From Baylisascaris procyonis (Eukaryota; Nematoda; Chromadorea; Rhabditida; Ascarididae), in assembly GCA_037389465.1 (NCBI GenBank), contig JAZARR010000059.1:1408501-1472500 (forward strand): a DNA stretch of 64,000 nt, written 5' to 3'. The first letter of the stretch is position 1. Every line of letters starts with the position of its first letter. Positions 22,601-32,494 of the stretch are shown piece after piece. A model generated the notes under the pieces. That model was given only the letters and a program-made list of their open reading frames with translations. It ran no database searches and had not been told where the DNA came from. Position numbers and translations under genes: made by a program.

Positions 22601-24882
22601 CAAAACGCCCCCATAAATAGAAATGTTTCCGCCGTTCTAAAGTAGAGATCTGAAGAAGAGTTACGAGCACAGAAGGGGAAGCATCAAAGTCCCGATGCAA
22701 AAACCATCATCAATCAAATCAAATGTTTCCACAAATTCAAAGTAACATTCGAACAATTCAATAAAAAATGAGGAGCGGGTGTGCAAATTTCGCTCCTAAT
22801 TGGGAAGGAAAGGTGAGAGTGCATTCGTCATTTAAATCTCGCAGCAGCTGAAAGTCGACAATCCGCACTCATAATCGCCTACTCATAAAGATGTGCGGGT
22901 TAGGGAAAGGAGGACGATAGGAGCAAATAAACTTTCGTGAAAAATTTTGCAAGACGAAACTTAAGGAAACTTCAACAAAAGCTGCTTAAGGAAATTAATA
23001 ACCTCAGTACGAAGATGACGCATAACAAACAAAAAAACCTCCAAAAAATTTCTATGAAAACCGAGTTATTCAAAATTTTGAAGTATTTTTCAAATAGTAG
23101 AGGTTTCACCACTTGAAAAGGAATAATAACGACGGACAGCGCCTCAGATGCATGACAAAAGTTTTCCGGTGCTATAACACAATTGCGGGAGTTTACTGAG
23201 GGTAATGGCTCCACTGTCACAGAGGTTGTGTTTAGAAAGGAAAGAAAACTGATTTGAGAGAACAAGTTTATGAGAAGGGCATCTCTACTGAAAGCAAAGA
23301 GATAAAGAAAGGAACAATACCTTCGAATATAATCACCAGCCAATTCTCCATTGTACATAAGTGCCACGTCACCAATATAGGCCATAAGGAGAGGAAACAT
23401 ATGCGCTCTGTACGTATTTCGACACTGTCCTTGAGCAGCGAAGCAGTTGATTGCAGCGAAAGAAACCTGAAAAACCAGAAAAAAAGCTATACTCAAAGTT
23501 CGCAGGTTAAAGCCAATCATGTGGCACATTAAGCTGCAATACCTCCTTTTTGCCACTTTCCTCACGTGGCATCATCTGGCAGCACTGCATTTCGAATATT
23601 TCACCTGCAAGGACTCACTCAAATAGGATAAATGGGTCCATATAAATTTGAGATGTAGCACTGCAGGATCGTTTAACGCATTATAAAGAAGACATTGATA
23701 TAAATTACTTGACATGAGGCAGTTACTAAGTAAGCATGGAATCGACTTGATGAAGTGACACTTCTAAGATAGACTGCCTCTCGATCAGACTCTCTGGACT
23801 GCCCATCCTTAGAATAGGCGGCTTTTACAAACTTTTGCGATTGTATTCCCCCAAATACCAAGAACGTAAAACAAATTTATACCTGGCAAGGCAAATATTC
23901 TAAGCAAAGAAAGCCTGTGGATCGAACAGGTACTCTCGGCTAAATGGTCTAGAACGCATAGATGGTGCAGGTGGGCTCCATTAACAGTGAAGGTTATCGG
24001 CTGTTGACTGAAACAGTAGCACACGTCTTAAAAACTGTAGAAGGTATGAAAGTGAAGTCTCAAAGCTATAGACTGTATAGCTAATATCTGGTAGAGATTG
24101 GGCACTTTCATATGCGTAGAAAGCCAAAAACGAATAACTACCATATCCCACCACCATAACAATTCAAGTCCTAAAATGACCTTCACATAGTATTTACTCA
24201 CAGCCGATCACAACACTCGAAAACAGCGTTTGGGGGATCGACTGAGTCTGAACAATGCTTTGCAGTGGAACGTTTCAGTCACGCGACTGCCAACTTTATT
24301 TATACTTTATAGATCATTGCAATAAATGCGCAACTTACACTCGAATTTTGCGTCTGTGACGAAAATAAAAAAAGAAAGTTAATGGCTTACATCGTCATTA
24401 CTATCGAAACTTCTAGCAACTCGCTCGAATGCTCTCCTCATAAGCTTTGAGTCGAGATTCCAGGGAGCGTAGTACATTGCAATGACAATCTCGGAATGCC
24501 TCAGCAATATCGATGGATGTGCCCCATTGCCGCCGTAGTAATCGCTTACATAGTCCCTTGCTGACCAACGAAAAAAAGGCATCGGCGGCGCTGCCGGTCG
24601 ACGTGCAAGTCGTCCATCCGACCTGCTGCAGGTCACTATCACGTGTTCATTCATGTATATTGCGTTTGCAAGACCAACTTCCTCGAAGTTCATGTGAATG
24701 CTAATGAAAACAACCTCAACACTGAGCAAACTATATCCAGAAAGTGTATCTGGGGAGGGAAGAGTATGAAGAGGTAGGGAAGAGGAGACGAGGGATGACA
24801 GGGAAGGGAAGAAGGAAAATGGCGGGAGCTGCTTTGATGCTATCAAGAAGAAGAGGATGGCAAGTTCAACTGCCTTCATCAT
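7505..24882 (-). CDS. TXNDC11: TXNDC11-like multi-thioredoxin ER protein (gene span)
   Basis: Multi-exon minus-strand gene. Exons placed: 24391-24882, 23197-23466, 18045-18254, 16727-16851, 15604-15753, 15202-15395, 14294-14469, 13888-14096, 13691-13706, 12069-12252, 11463-11646, 10462-10580, 9158-9238, 8047-8444, 7505-7676. Joined in order they give about 900 residues, close to the human family member, and co-linear with it: thioredoxin fold, b-type folds, a Cys-rich middle, the GLSC block, a further fold, the C-terminal thioredoxin fold and a coiled coil. In mammals TXNDC11 is an ER membrane protein that binds DUOX maturation machinery and acts as a reductase for EDEM in ERAD (established knowledge). 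Here both CxxC-equivalent sites are degenerate, so a scaffold or chaperone role is more likely (inference). Unresolved: the 5' end, an exon between 18255 and 23196, and the junctions at 15202/14469 and 8047/7676. Confidence 0.85.
8047..8444 (-). CDS. TXNDC11: TXNDC11-like, exon with end of the C-terminal thioredoxin fold and first coiled coil
   Basis: Acceptor GCTTGTTTAG. It begins with one base completing Arg from the previous exon (AG|G). The segment [13 protein letters not shown] matches the last strand and helix of the C-terminal fold in the family. A helix with [14 protein letters not shown] then resembles the family coiled coil. The donor drawn (GCG|GTGAAA) is uncertain; an in-frame GTATTT further upstream is an alternative. 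Confidence 0.78.
9158..9238 (-). CDS. TXNDC11: TXNDC11-like, exon with the cis-Pro region of the C-terminal thioredoxin fold
   Basis: 81 bp with acceptor TTTTACAG and donor AG|GTTCGT. It encodes [10 protein letters not shown] and [13 protein letters not shown]: the thioredoxin D-V-S strand and the R-L-P cis-proline loop typical of the family. Phases fit both neighbours (AT|T before, AG|G after). Confidence 0.88.
10462..10580 (-). CDS. TXNDC11: TXNDC11-like, exon carrying the (degenerate) C-terminal active site
   Basis: 119 bp with acceptor CTCGCAG and donor AT|GTGAGT. It encodes [20 protein letters not shown]. The position of the thioredoxin W-C-G-x-C motif reads W-H-G-P-S, so both cysteines are absent. 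The hydrophobic strand before and helix after it align with the family, and the reading phases are intact. This is therefore not a frameshift artefact within the exon. Confidence 0.85.
11463..11646 (-). CDS. TXNDC11: TXNDC11-like, linker and first strand of the C-terminal fold
   Basis: Acceptor GAACTGCAG; one base completes Arg (AG|G). It encodes [10 protein letters not shown] and S-P-H-R-L, matching the helix that closes the preceding fold in TXNDC11, then the start of the last thioredoxin fold. The donor (GCA|GTTCGT) is weak but gives the right phase; GTTTTA a few bases downstream is an alternative. Confidence 0.82.
12069..12252 (-). CDS. TXNDC11: TXNDC11-like, inactive thioredoxin-fold exon
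   Basis: Acceptor TTATGACAG, donor AG|GTGAAC, 60 codons plus split ends. It encodes [20 protein letters not shown] and [15 protein letters not shown], a b-type thioredoxin fold without cysteines. Spacing from the GLSC block to this segment follows the family, apart from about 18 extra residues before it. Confidence 0.88.
13691..13706 (-). CDS. TXNDC11: TXNDC11-like, candidate 16-nt microexon
   Basis: Acceptor GTTACTGCAG and donor GTATGT flank 16 bases (E-S-G-R-D plus one base). Without it the phases of 13888-14096 (ends in phase 0) and 12069-12252 (needs one base) do not match; with it they do. This rests on splice sites and phase alone. Confidence 0.4.
13888..14096 (-). CDS. TXNDC11: TXNDC11-like, exon with the conserved GLSC block
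   Basis: Acceptor GAATTTAG, donor TTG|GTGCGT. It reads E-L-A-D-V-C-C near the start and [15 protein letters not shown] near the end; the latter matches the family block G-L-S-C-x-x-N-x-x-L. The overlapping plus-strand frame at 13734-14204 is a shadow of this exon. Confidence 0.82.
14294..14469 (-). CDS. TXNDC11: TXNDC11-like, exon before the Cys-Cys motif
   Basis: It encodes [16 protein letters not shown]. Counting from here to the C-C pair of the next exon gives the same spacing as in the mammalian protein. The donor AAAA|GTTTAT gives a phase fitting 14096. The 5' edge is uncertain: GATAG at 14470 fits the phase, whereas the better acceptor TTTCAG at 14484-14489 does not. Confidence 0.65.
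15202..15395 (-). CDS. TXNDC11: TXNDC11-like, middle exon
   Basis: Acceptor CCTCACAG, strong donor GG|GTAAGC, 64 codons plus two bases. It includes [10 protein letters not shown] and [12 protein letters not shown]. The C-C-N is consistent with a C-C-N in the mammalian middle region; the rest is poorly conserved. Confidence 0.7.
15604..15753 (-). CDS. TXNDC11: TXNDC11-like, exon with the E-Y-x-x-C helix
   Basis: Acceptor AAGTTGCAG, donor CAG|GTTCAT, exactly 50 codons, phase 0 at both ends. It reads [18 protein letters not shown], aligning with the family segment A-L-E-Y-N-x-C followed by a V-E-R helix, then a basic and acidic helix. Confidence 0.82.
16727..16851 (-). CDS. TXNDC11: TXNDC11-like, thioredoxin-fold strand exon
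   Basis: Acceptor AAGTTTTCAG, donor CAG|GTTCGT. It reads [16 protein letters not shown], matching the family strand K-x-x-P-A-L-F-L-F-x-P. The split codon G|AG joins 18045-18254 perfectly. Confidence 0.87.
18045..18254 (-). CDS. TXNDC11: TXNDC11-like, b-type fold exon
   Basis: Acceptor TTCACTTCAG, donor G|GTATGT. It reads [11 protein letters not shown] and later L-I-T-E-W-L and H-W-L-V-P, matching the family run R-F-G-V-I-T-N, then I-C-K-W-A-L and F-R-W-L-R-P. It needs one base from a preceding exon not found in 18255-23196. Confidence 0.87.
18255..23196 (-). other. Large intron interval of the TXNDC11-like gene
   Basis: About 4.9 kb. At least one short exon is expected here, because 23197-23466 ends in phase 0 while 18045-18254 needs one leading base. 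The interval also holds a trinucleotide repeat (18478-18680) and an alternating purine-pyrimidine tract near 22.1-22.25 kb. Confidence 0.5.
18478..18680 (+). repeat. Imperfect (TTA/CTA)n trinucleotide repeat
   Basis: About 200 bp of interrupted TTA, CTA and TTTTA units. It produces an artefactual Leu/Tyr-rich open frame at 18448-18717. Confidence 0.9.
23197..23466 (-). CDS. TXNDC11: TXNDC11-like, exon with end of first thioredoxin fold and start of second
   Basis: Acceptor GGTTTTTCAG. It reads [16 protein letters not shown], equivalent to the family A-I-N-C-W-x-x-Q-G-K-C block, then FPLLMAYIG and M-Y-N-G-E-L. Continuing in frame, [13 protein letters not shown] matches the start of the second fold. 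The donor TCA|GTAAAC (23196) is the best candidate; the frame stays open to 22972. A 33-base GT..AG stretch at 23288-23320 is too short for a normal intron and is better read as coding. Confidence 0.85.
24391..24882 (-). CDS. TXNDC11: TXNDC11-like, first recognised exon (N-terminal thioredoxin fold)
   Basis: Donor GAT|GTAAGC. It encodes [20 protein letters not shown], the strand and active-site loop of the first fold. The W-C-G-x position reads W-N-L-D, with no cysteine. Upstream the frame is open and includes T-C-S-R and P-M-P-F-F-R, which align with the membrane-proximal region. An ATG at 24880-24882 would give a hydrophobic start ([15 protein letters not shown]) usable as a signal or anchor. 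The following Ser/Pro/Leu-rich stretch looks low-complexity, so a splice acceptor near 24622-24628 (CTGCAG) is an alternative start. Confidence 0.72.
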
Positions 24883-24989
24883 GATAATAAAAAATACTTT
24901 GCTTTGTGATTTTTTCTCCCACATGGGACACCAATAGTTTCTGAATGGCGCAAAGTCACAGATGGGCAATACAGCTATGTTCAAACGGA

Positions 24990-27860
24990 ATACGTGATGC
25001 TAGTCTACAAAATGTAAAGTGTTTCCACAGCCCTCAGATAAACAAATCTTTATTAAAATTATCTTTACGTGAAAGAGTAATTATGCTGCATAAAAAAGCT
25101 TATTTTACATCGAAAATTTCAGAGAATAGCATCAAAATTTGCAATAAGTTAAAAAAAAAACTCCAGTTTCCGTAGCTCACAGAAGACTTTGTTTCCGAAA
25201 AGTAAAAGACTTTAGAGAAAGAATTTGCTTTTTGGTCATCAACAGTACGACACTAGGAATTCATAAACTTTGACGGTGAACAGAACACGGGAAGAGATTG
25301 CCTTTAAGAAGAGATAAATAAAGTTGCAACTCTTCGTGGAAGTTATATTAGAAATAATTTTCGAATTCAAACCACAAAATTGCTTTTTTAAAAGAAGCGT
25401 AGTGAATTTATTCATGCAAATGCCATTTTTACGGCAGACAGTGAGTGGAAGGAAGCAATAAGAAGCAACGGTAACGAATACATCCGAGTGCATTACACTG
25501 CAATTCAGCTTTCATTTTCAGCCATAATAAGCAAACTGAAATATAATAATTCAGAAAGTTCATAACTAAAATAAAGAATCTCTCCTCATCTCATTGCTTT
25601 CTGTTTCTCTGCTCTTCCCCATTCCTATATCTTTAAGTCAACTCATAATACGGCGATAACTAACATGAATGAAATGAAGCACATCAGAAGAGCGTATAGA
25701 ACGACGAGTCCACAAAAACTGCGCATAGTGAGACGCTGACTCAAAGCATCCAAAGCAACTTCCAAACTGCTTCGCTTTTCTGTAACTATCCTTATTCACG
25801 ATCCGGACTGCCTAACACATTGTAAATCGACGCACTGTTTCGTTTTGAATGGAATCTCAAAGGGCACATGACTCCCGCACCAAAGCCAAACAGGCAACAT
25901 TCAAAACAAACTTCAGGAAATAAGGCATTCTGATCTTTATTCTTCTCAAATTCGTGCAGTAAAAGGCAACCATGAAAGAATACATATTTTCGCAATTTCA
26001 GTGTTCGCATCTAATGTGATTTAGCCATACAGGATTCCCAGAAGCATTCTGCTTTATTGCAAGTGAGAGCAGACACTATATAAAGGAGAAACTGGCTTCG
26101 ACGTTTGAACAGTATTGTACTGCGCGATTAGGAAAATGAACTGCTATTTGCAAATATATTTCAGAAAGCTGGTTTGAATAAGGGAAGAGATAGGAAAGGC
26201 GGAGGTTATTAGCCTATTTGGCATTCAACGCTACCGTTGCGAACAAGGGCCCACATTCAAAAGTACTCATAGTAGAGGTATCAAAATAAAATAAGAAAGC
26301 TCATCCAGTCTTCCAACATCTGGATAGGTAATCGTCTTCAAACTGCTCCGCTTTTCGATTTTTGCGGCAGTTCAACACCGAAATTCCTCTCTCACATCCT
26401 CAATTCAGAAGTACTCATCAAGAAGAAACTTGTTGACATATGATGGTTAAGATCTACACGACTTACGATAGGCTTAGTGACTAATCTATATAAAAAATCA
26501 ATGCAACAAATCGATCAAGGTGAGAAAAGATGACCTTCGTCGGAGTGAGCAATTCTATGCGTTGTCCCCACTTGCGAGCGATCCAAATATTCCAGTGCCT
26601 CCGATACGGCTTGTTGAGCCTGCTCGTCAGCAAACTCTGCAGGAAAAAGAGCTTGATTCCAACGAGAAAAACAAGAATTTCACATGTGCTTCGCATATAC
26701 AACATAATATTCACATATTCTACTGTGCTGCTTAGCACTTCAATATGAACGCTTACTTCCAACAACGCCTTTCATAAATCCGTTGAAAACTGAAGTGAAG
26801 TCGATTTGAAAACGCTTTCATAAAACAACAATTCTAATAGTGGCCTATGATAGAGAGAAATATGCGTTGTAAGAACAAATATTTTTTGCAAGAGTTTTTT
26901 CCGATTCAAAGGAACTTTAGTTTATCTAAAGATGGGAAATTTGAGGTATTAACTACTTCAGCACATCTAAATACAAAAGGCCTACAACGATGAAAACAAC
27001 AATCCTATATGATATACAACGAAATGCATCAACGATATAGACGGGAAGCAGATCTGAGGTTCTTAGAACAGGATACTGCAATCTACATAGAACACCATTG
27101 GTGGTGCTGCACTTTTTCGCGAACCGGGACCGATCGCAGCGCGGACTAGGGAGACGGCCAAAATGGAACGTTTCTGAGAGTAGAAAGTTGGAAAAAATCG
27201 TGCAAAATTTTATGGAAAGGAAACATCAAAATTAAAGCTGTAATATTTCGATGAATATAGGTTAAAAACTTGAACCAGGTAAACTGTCTAGTGGTAAACT
27301 TAAAGGCAATACCAGTGAAGCGTTTTTCGACTTTTCCAACAATTTTATATCAATAAATTAAAAGGACGTGTCATACTGGAATACAATAATAAAAAACCGG
27401 TTGGCACCAAGTGATGAAGGCTTTTCGATAAATCTATGCCAGAAAACGCCAACAATGACTTGTTAATCACCATAATGAGCATGATAAGCAATTTTGGATC
27501 ACTTTTCAGCGACAATCAGTCATAACGACAATCAGCGCTAATCGAGTGGAGTTCAGGGTCGTTTATAACATCAAAGTCAGCAACATCACTTACAGGTGAG
27601 CCTCATCCAACAACCTGAGGATACCTCACTCGCTTTTTTACACGTGAGAACATCTTCTATTGTGAACCAAACTTCTAATGGTGATAAAAATACACAATTT
27701 ACTTATCAAATACCAAGAACGGTTATCAACAGCCTATAAATGAAACGCTGCGAGGAAAGCAATAAAGCATAGTATGAGTCCTCTCAGAAGTCATCATGTT
27801 ATATGCACTGACGAACCGAGTAGACATTAAAAGACAAAAGTGACAGCTAAAAAGCTTCCG
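24990..27860. other. Intergenic, upstream of the TXNDC11-like gene
   Basis: No confident gene. A plus-strand frame near 26525-26735 (A-L-S-P-L-A-S-D-P-N-I-P-V-P-P-I-R-L) looks slightly coding-like, but only the start lies near a good splice signal. The TXNDC11-like promoter should lie within the first few hundred bases; no motif stood out. Confidence 0.3.
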
Positions 27861-27864
27861 CGAA

Positions 27865-28028
27865 TTAAACTTTCAAATCGGCAACCCCGGTGGCTAGTTC
27901 ACGGTGTAGCCACCTCAGCAAGCAATCAAAAGAAGCTCGCAAATTGGGCTTTTTAGTGTCTGAGGAGGGATGAGGATCGCAAACAATTGCAACTCTTACG
28001 CTATGCAGATTAGCACAGTTAACTATTT
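27865..28028 (-). CDS. Candidate terminal exon, unrecognised gene
   Basis: Acceptor CCACATTTTCAG, 54 codons with split start, ending in TAA. It reads RVAIVCDPHPSSDTKK, then L-R-A-S-F-D-C-L-L-R-W-L-H-R-E-L-A. Composition and splice site look genuine. It could share a gene with 28587-28762 and 30169-30362 on the same strand, but the phases as drawn do not join. Confidence 0.4.
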
Positions 28029-28586
28029 CTGAAAATGTGGTACACGACTTGAACATAAATTTACATATTCCTGAAATATTTTGCGATTCAAATTTTTCAA
28101 GTAAAAAAAGATGACCACACAAATAAGGAAAGATGAAGTAGAATCGGTCAGCAGGAGAGATGTGCGATAAATGAAAAATCGCTTTCCACGGAGAATAGAT
28201 TTTAATTTTATTACCCATATATAGGGGAATACCATCAACTGAGATTTCCAAAAAAAACCCCTCCAATGGCACACCCTGATGAAGAACTAATTATAAAAAA
28301 TTTAGAATTTACAATAAAATAGCAAACACAGGTGAGGAACAAAATCGAGCATGGGATTGCAGGTAAATTCCAATGCATATTCGACAACTCTCATAGTCGA
28401 CGTTGTATACTGATGAAACTATTCACTTTTACAGCACTATCAATGGAAGTAAGCTAAAAAAAAACTATCGATTGCAAATGTAGGCTAATTTATGTGCAAT
28501 GAAAACGAGGAAGCGATAGTTTAATGCGAGAAAGTACGACATTTATTAAAAGTGTGACTCTGCTAGAGGGAAAGGACGCACTTAAC

Positions 28587-28762
28587 GAGAGAATCTCTTT
28601 TAAATAAAATGCGAGTGGCCCTTGAGGGAGTTCTTCGATCGAGTGAAAGCCATCACTGTGCAATATACAATCCAAAGTAATCAACTGCTTCCTCGATAGA
28701 TCACCGATGGCAGATTCAAGGGAACCATCGTTTTCGATATACGATTCATCGTAACTTTCTTC
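28587..28762 (-). CDS. Candidate internal exon, unrecognised gene
   Basis: An open frame reads Y-D-E-S-Y-I-E-N-D-G-S-L-E-S-A-I, then LITLDCILHSDGFHSIEEL and G-P-L-A-F-Y-L-K-E-I-L, ending at a GTTAAG donor. It looks coding (amphipathic, few low-complexity residues). The 5' edge is not fixed because the nearest acceptor is weak. Confidence 0.4.
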
Positions 28763-28769
28763 TCAACTA

Positions 28770-30168
28770 GAACCTACTTTAGAGTTTTAGCCCGTTGTAG
28801 AAATGATAATATCTTACTTAGGCAAACTTAAATCACCCTCGACACTACTTACTTGTACTTTGATAACATTCTAAATCAACTATACATCACAAACTCATAC
28901 AGAAAAGGACGTATACAATAAAAAAATAAACGGCTCTGAACTAGGTGTGAAATCAATATACTGCAGAATGCTGTATGTGACCAGAAGCGGAAATGCCCAG
29001 GCATGCGCCTTAGTCTGCCATAGCAGCTACGCCCTACTGAATGAACAAGTATTTGTCGTGGATAGAGATGTCGTTATTTGTCGCAGGACTTCGAAATAAA
29101 CCGCTTCATTAATAAGACCGTACAAGTTCTTTATTGTTGTTTTTTTAGAGGGATCAGACGTTGGGTGCCTTCTTATTGAAAATTAACAAAACCACCGCAA
29201 CAGTACATCAAATTCTATTACGTAACACGAGAAAGTCCTGAGAAGGAAATGGCCAGTTCTCTCAGATCATAAAGAGACTTGCTGACGAAGAAAAGAAATA
29301 AAAGTGGTATTGAAGGCTAAGCGGCACACAGTTCTCTTCTGCTATATGCGTTCACACCATATCACGAATACCATCGTTAACTTAGCTACGCAGCAATCCC
29401 CGTTACATAGCTCTTAAAGATATTGCTAGGAAGGATGGAATTACACCGATGTGCAAATTAACCTTGCAAGACTTTCCTGTTTGCTTATAATTCGAGATTT
29501 AGCGACTGTTCTCTTCTTTCTCTCTCTCCTTCACCAAATGAAGTCATCTGTTTCATTCATACAATCTGTGGCCCCGATGACGACCGCTGGTTAATCTGCA
29601 GTTGCTGAGTAGCTCGTTTTAATTTTATAGTGTATGTACAAATCGCATCAGTTGGCTCAATGAAATTTCACATGCTGCCTTTCATATTTCACTTTAACTA
29701 TTTTGGGACTATATGCTTTGAGCATTTTGGGATTTTGCGACGTGTAAAAATTTTTGATAAGCACTAAACTGATGCGCGCAAATGATTAAAAAATTTATCT
29801 ATTCTGAAAACTATTGTACGTAAGTGAAAAAGTGAGTTTCCGTAGACGGTTAGGTAGCTGGCTTCAACTGGTTTGCGAACATCACAACCTGTTCTTTGGC
29901 AGCTTGGAAATTGCAATGAGTTCAATCAGCTGATATAAATCATAAACAATGGCGAAGAGAAGGTGAACGATTGGAAACGTTCGCACATCCTCTTATTACG
30001 ATTTGATTAACAAAAATATTTTCGAAGCTTTCGCAAACTAAAATCCTTCTCTTAGATCGAAAAAAATCCGTTGCCCTCAAGTTCAGTAAAAAAAAGAGGA
30101 AAATCTCATTCTTTTGTGTCCAAGAAACTGCAACAACAAAAGTAATACCACCATGTTCGCCATTATAC
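28770..30168. other. No feature identified
   Basis: Probably intron or spacer between the candidate exons on either side. It is AT-rich without clear repeats. Confidence 0.3.
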
Positions 30169-30362
30169 CGCATCTTCGAACGACAATAAATGGGCTAGCA
30201 AGCAAAAGGCATGTAAAACAGATTTAAGACACCTCTCCCCCTCATATTTACTTTGCATATCTTCTGCTCCATCCTGCCGTGATGGTGAAGCGTTGCGATC
30301 TGCCATGCTTTTCATTACTAATGTTTCTTGTTCATAATACAGCCTCAGCGTACTTCGTGATT
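30169..30362 (-). CDS. Candidate internal exon, unrecognised gene
   Basis: Acceptor CTCATATAG, donor GCG|GTATAA, 64 codons with two leading bases. It reads RLYYEQETLVMKSMADRNAS, then C-L-K-S-V-L-H-A-F-C-L-L-A-H-L-L. The family is not recognised. Confidence 0.38.
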
Positions 30363-31606
30363 CTATATGAGAATAGGATAAACGAGTGAACAAACTGCAT
30401 CGCCTACGCCTATGCTAAAAAAATTCTGTGTAAAAATCCAATGAAACCTCAACGGTTTTGCTGATAATTGCACTGTGATAATGAATTCTAAATGCGTACA
30501 GATAACTACGTTCATATGATTTGTAGCATTTAAAATCACTTTTAAAAACTCCAAATTTCAAATGCTGTTTCATTCTCCTGGCGCATCTCAAAATAGCCTC
30601 TATGGAAAAACGAAAGAATCTTAATTAAGCGATGTGATTCTCAGATATCACCTAAGGAAAAGCGCTCACCGAGTTTATAAAACGTCGTGTTATAAACTTC
30701 GAAAAATTCGAAAAACGATTCAATTTTCTTTAAATTTCTAACAAACAGTTGTGAGGAATCTGATAAATAAGGTGTTCAATCACTAGGAACTGCATAGTTT
30801 TACTTCTAGTGGGACGTTTTCAGCACTGCCGCAAAGCATGAGTCTTCAACTCATATGAATCCATTATTCGAAAACAATCGTTGCACGAAAAAAGTTCCGG
30901 CACGAGTTCCTGCTCACTAAGAACAACGAATCTGCAACCTATAAAACCTCAAATCATCCATCCTCTACTGCCAATTGAGGAAAACCACTCCGCTCTCAAA
31001 AAACACATTAGGAAAATAAAGACTTCCTCTCGAAGACTCCTTTCTATCAATGAAGAATCCCAGCACAAATCTCCGAAGAATTTATCGACGCGGGTGATGC
31101 GTTATCCAAGATTTCGATCTCAAGCACATTTAAAGGATATTTGAAAAACAAATACATCGGATCGTAGAATGATGGAGTAAAATAAAAAACAACGAGACAG
31201 CCTAATGATAAGGAAATAGCGTAGAAAAAGGGCTGCAAAAAGGAAATACCGATAATGAGGTTTAAATGTTGTTCACTGAGTTGCGATGAAGCATCCATGA
31301 AGCAACAAAAATACGGCGATAGATTCGAACGTCACCAATGTGGGAAACGTGCATTCGAATACCTCAAATCATAAGCAGTTAACCACCAAAAATAAACATC
31401 TTTGCAATTAGAAACACATACGCACGCACACACGCATGCAAATTACAACACATTTCCGGCACTCACTGAAATAACACCAAACAGTTGGCAAACAAAAAGA
31501 ATCTCTTTTGAAAAAGTGCAGTCTTATTTAATGTTTTATTATTAAATTTTATGACTGTTCCTATAGCAATATGACTGCATCACTGTTTACTCTCTTCGCC
31601 TCTTAG

Positions 31607-31708
31607 CCTCCCCTCCCCTCCCCCCCCCCCAATCCCTCATTTACGCCCGTTCATCATTCGTTTTTCCGGGGAAACTCCTCTGCGCTTACCCCCCCTTCCC
31701 CTTGCCCC
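31607..31708 (-). other. Two poly-C tracts (G-quadruplex-capable on the minus strand)
   Basis: C-runs at 31607-31630 (ending in about 11 C) and at 31689-31708 (7, 4 and 4 C) give at least four G-runs each on the minus strand with loops of 1-3 bases. Confidence 0.6.
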
Positions 31709-32291
31709 TCCATCTCCCAGAAGCAAAACAATCAGCTGCCTGTTACTTTCAAGATAGTGGAATCCACGACAACCTTAATATTTCCTTCCATTGCTATGCA
31801 TTACATCCGTGAGGGCACAGAAGGGCAAGTGGGAGGGAGGGAGGAAGATCGGGTTTACGCTGCTATAACCTAATGCTTATTGCGATGCAGGTGCTCTAAC
31901 AAAGCTACAGAATTCTACTTCATGGCCATCCTCGCGAACGAAGCAAATTTAGAAATGTGGAACATAGGACGTAAAGAATCGAAATCAGAGGGCATATTTG
32001 AAGGATGCCCGCAGTGTGCAGAATAGAGAAGCGCACGCGCATAAAGGATGGTGCATGCATGAAAAACCCACCACTTTCTATGCCGAATCGCGCATATTCC
32101 GATTCAGATCACTTCCCTTATGTGAAGCACTTTGAGAATCTCCCCGACGTGAGTGCACCGACTAAGAAAAGTGACCTCCGTCAAGTTCGATACTCCTGCA
32201 TGCAAAAATAGTTAGTGAAGCAAATCACTCGGTCCATACGAGTCCAACATACATCACAATACACTCCACAATTAACCTTATAATTAAAAAT

Positions 32292-32494
32292 TCAACGGTC
32301 GAACAACAGGTGCGAATGTATGCCAGGAAGAGTGTTGCAATGAAGGCTTTCTGCATTTGTGCAGTTCTGCAACCAATCACACATTACACTTTCAAGAAAA
32401 GGAACAGCGCAGCTTAAATGTTCCCGGAATTTATATTTTTGATGCTCATCCAAAACATGGACCAGCAACGTTTCGAGGTCCATAAATTGCGCAG
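32292..32494 (-). CDS. Candidate exon, unrecognised gene
   Basis: Acceptor GTCCGCTTAG, then A-Q-F-M-D-L-E-T-L-L-V-H-V-L-D-E-H-Q and PFLESVMCDWLQNC, with a stop at 32292. The helical composition suggests real coding sequence. It might be the upstream part of the gene represented by the 27.9-30.4 kb exons, but no splice connection is shown. Confidence 0.35.

Noticed and set aside
23288..23320. GT..TTTCAG stretch that could be an intron in the 23197-23466 exon
   Set aside because: It is only 33 bases, a multiple of three, and its translation fits the family alignment. Treated as coding.
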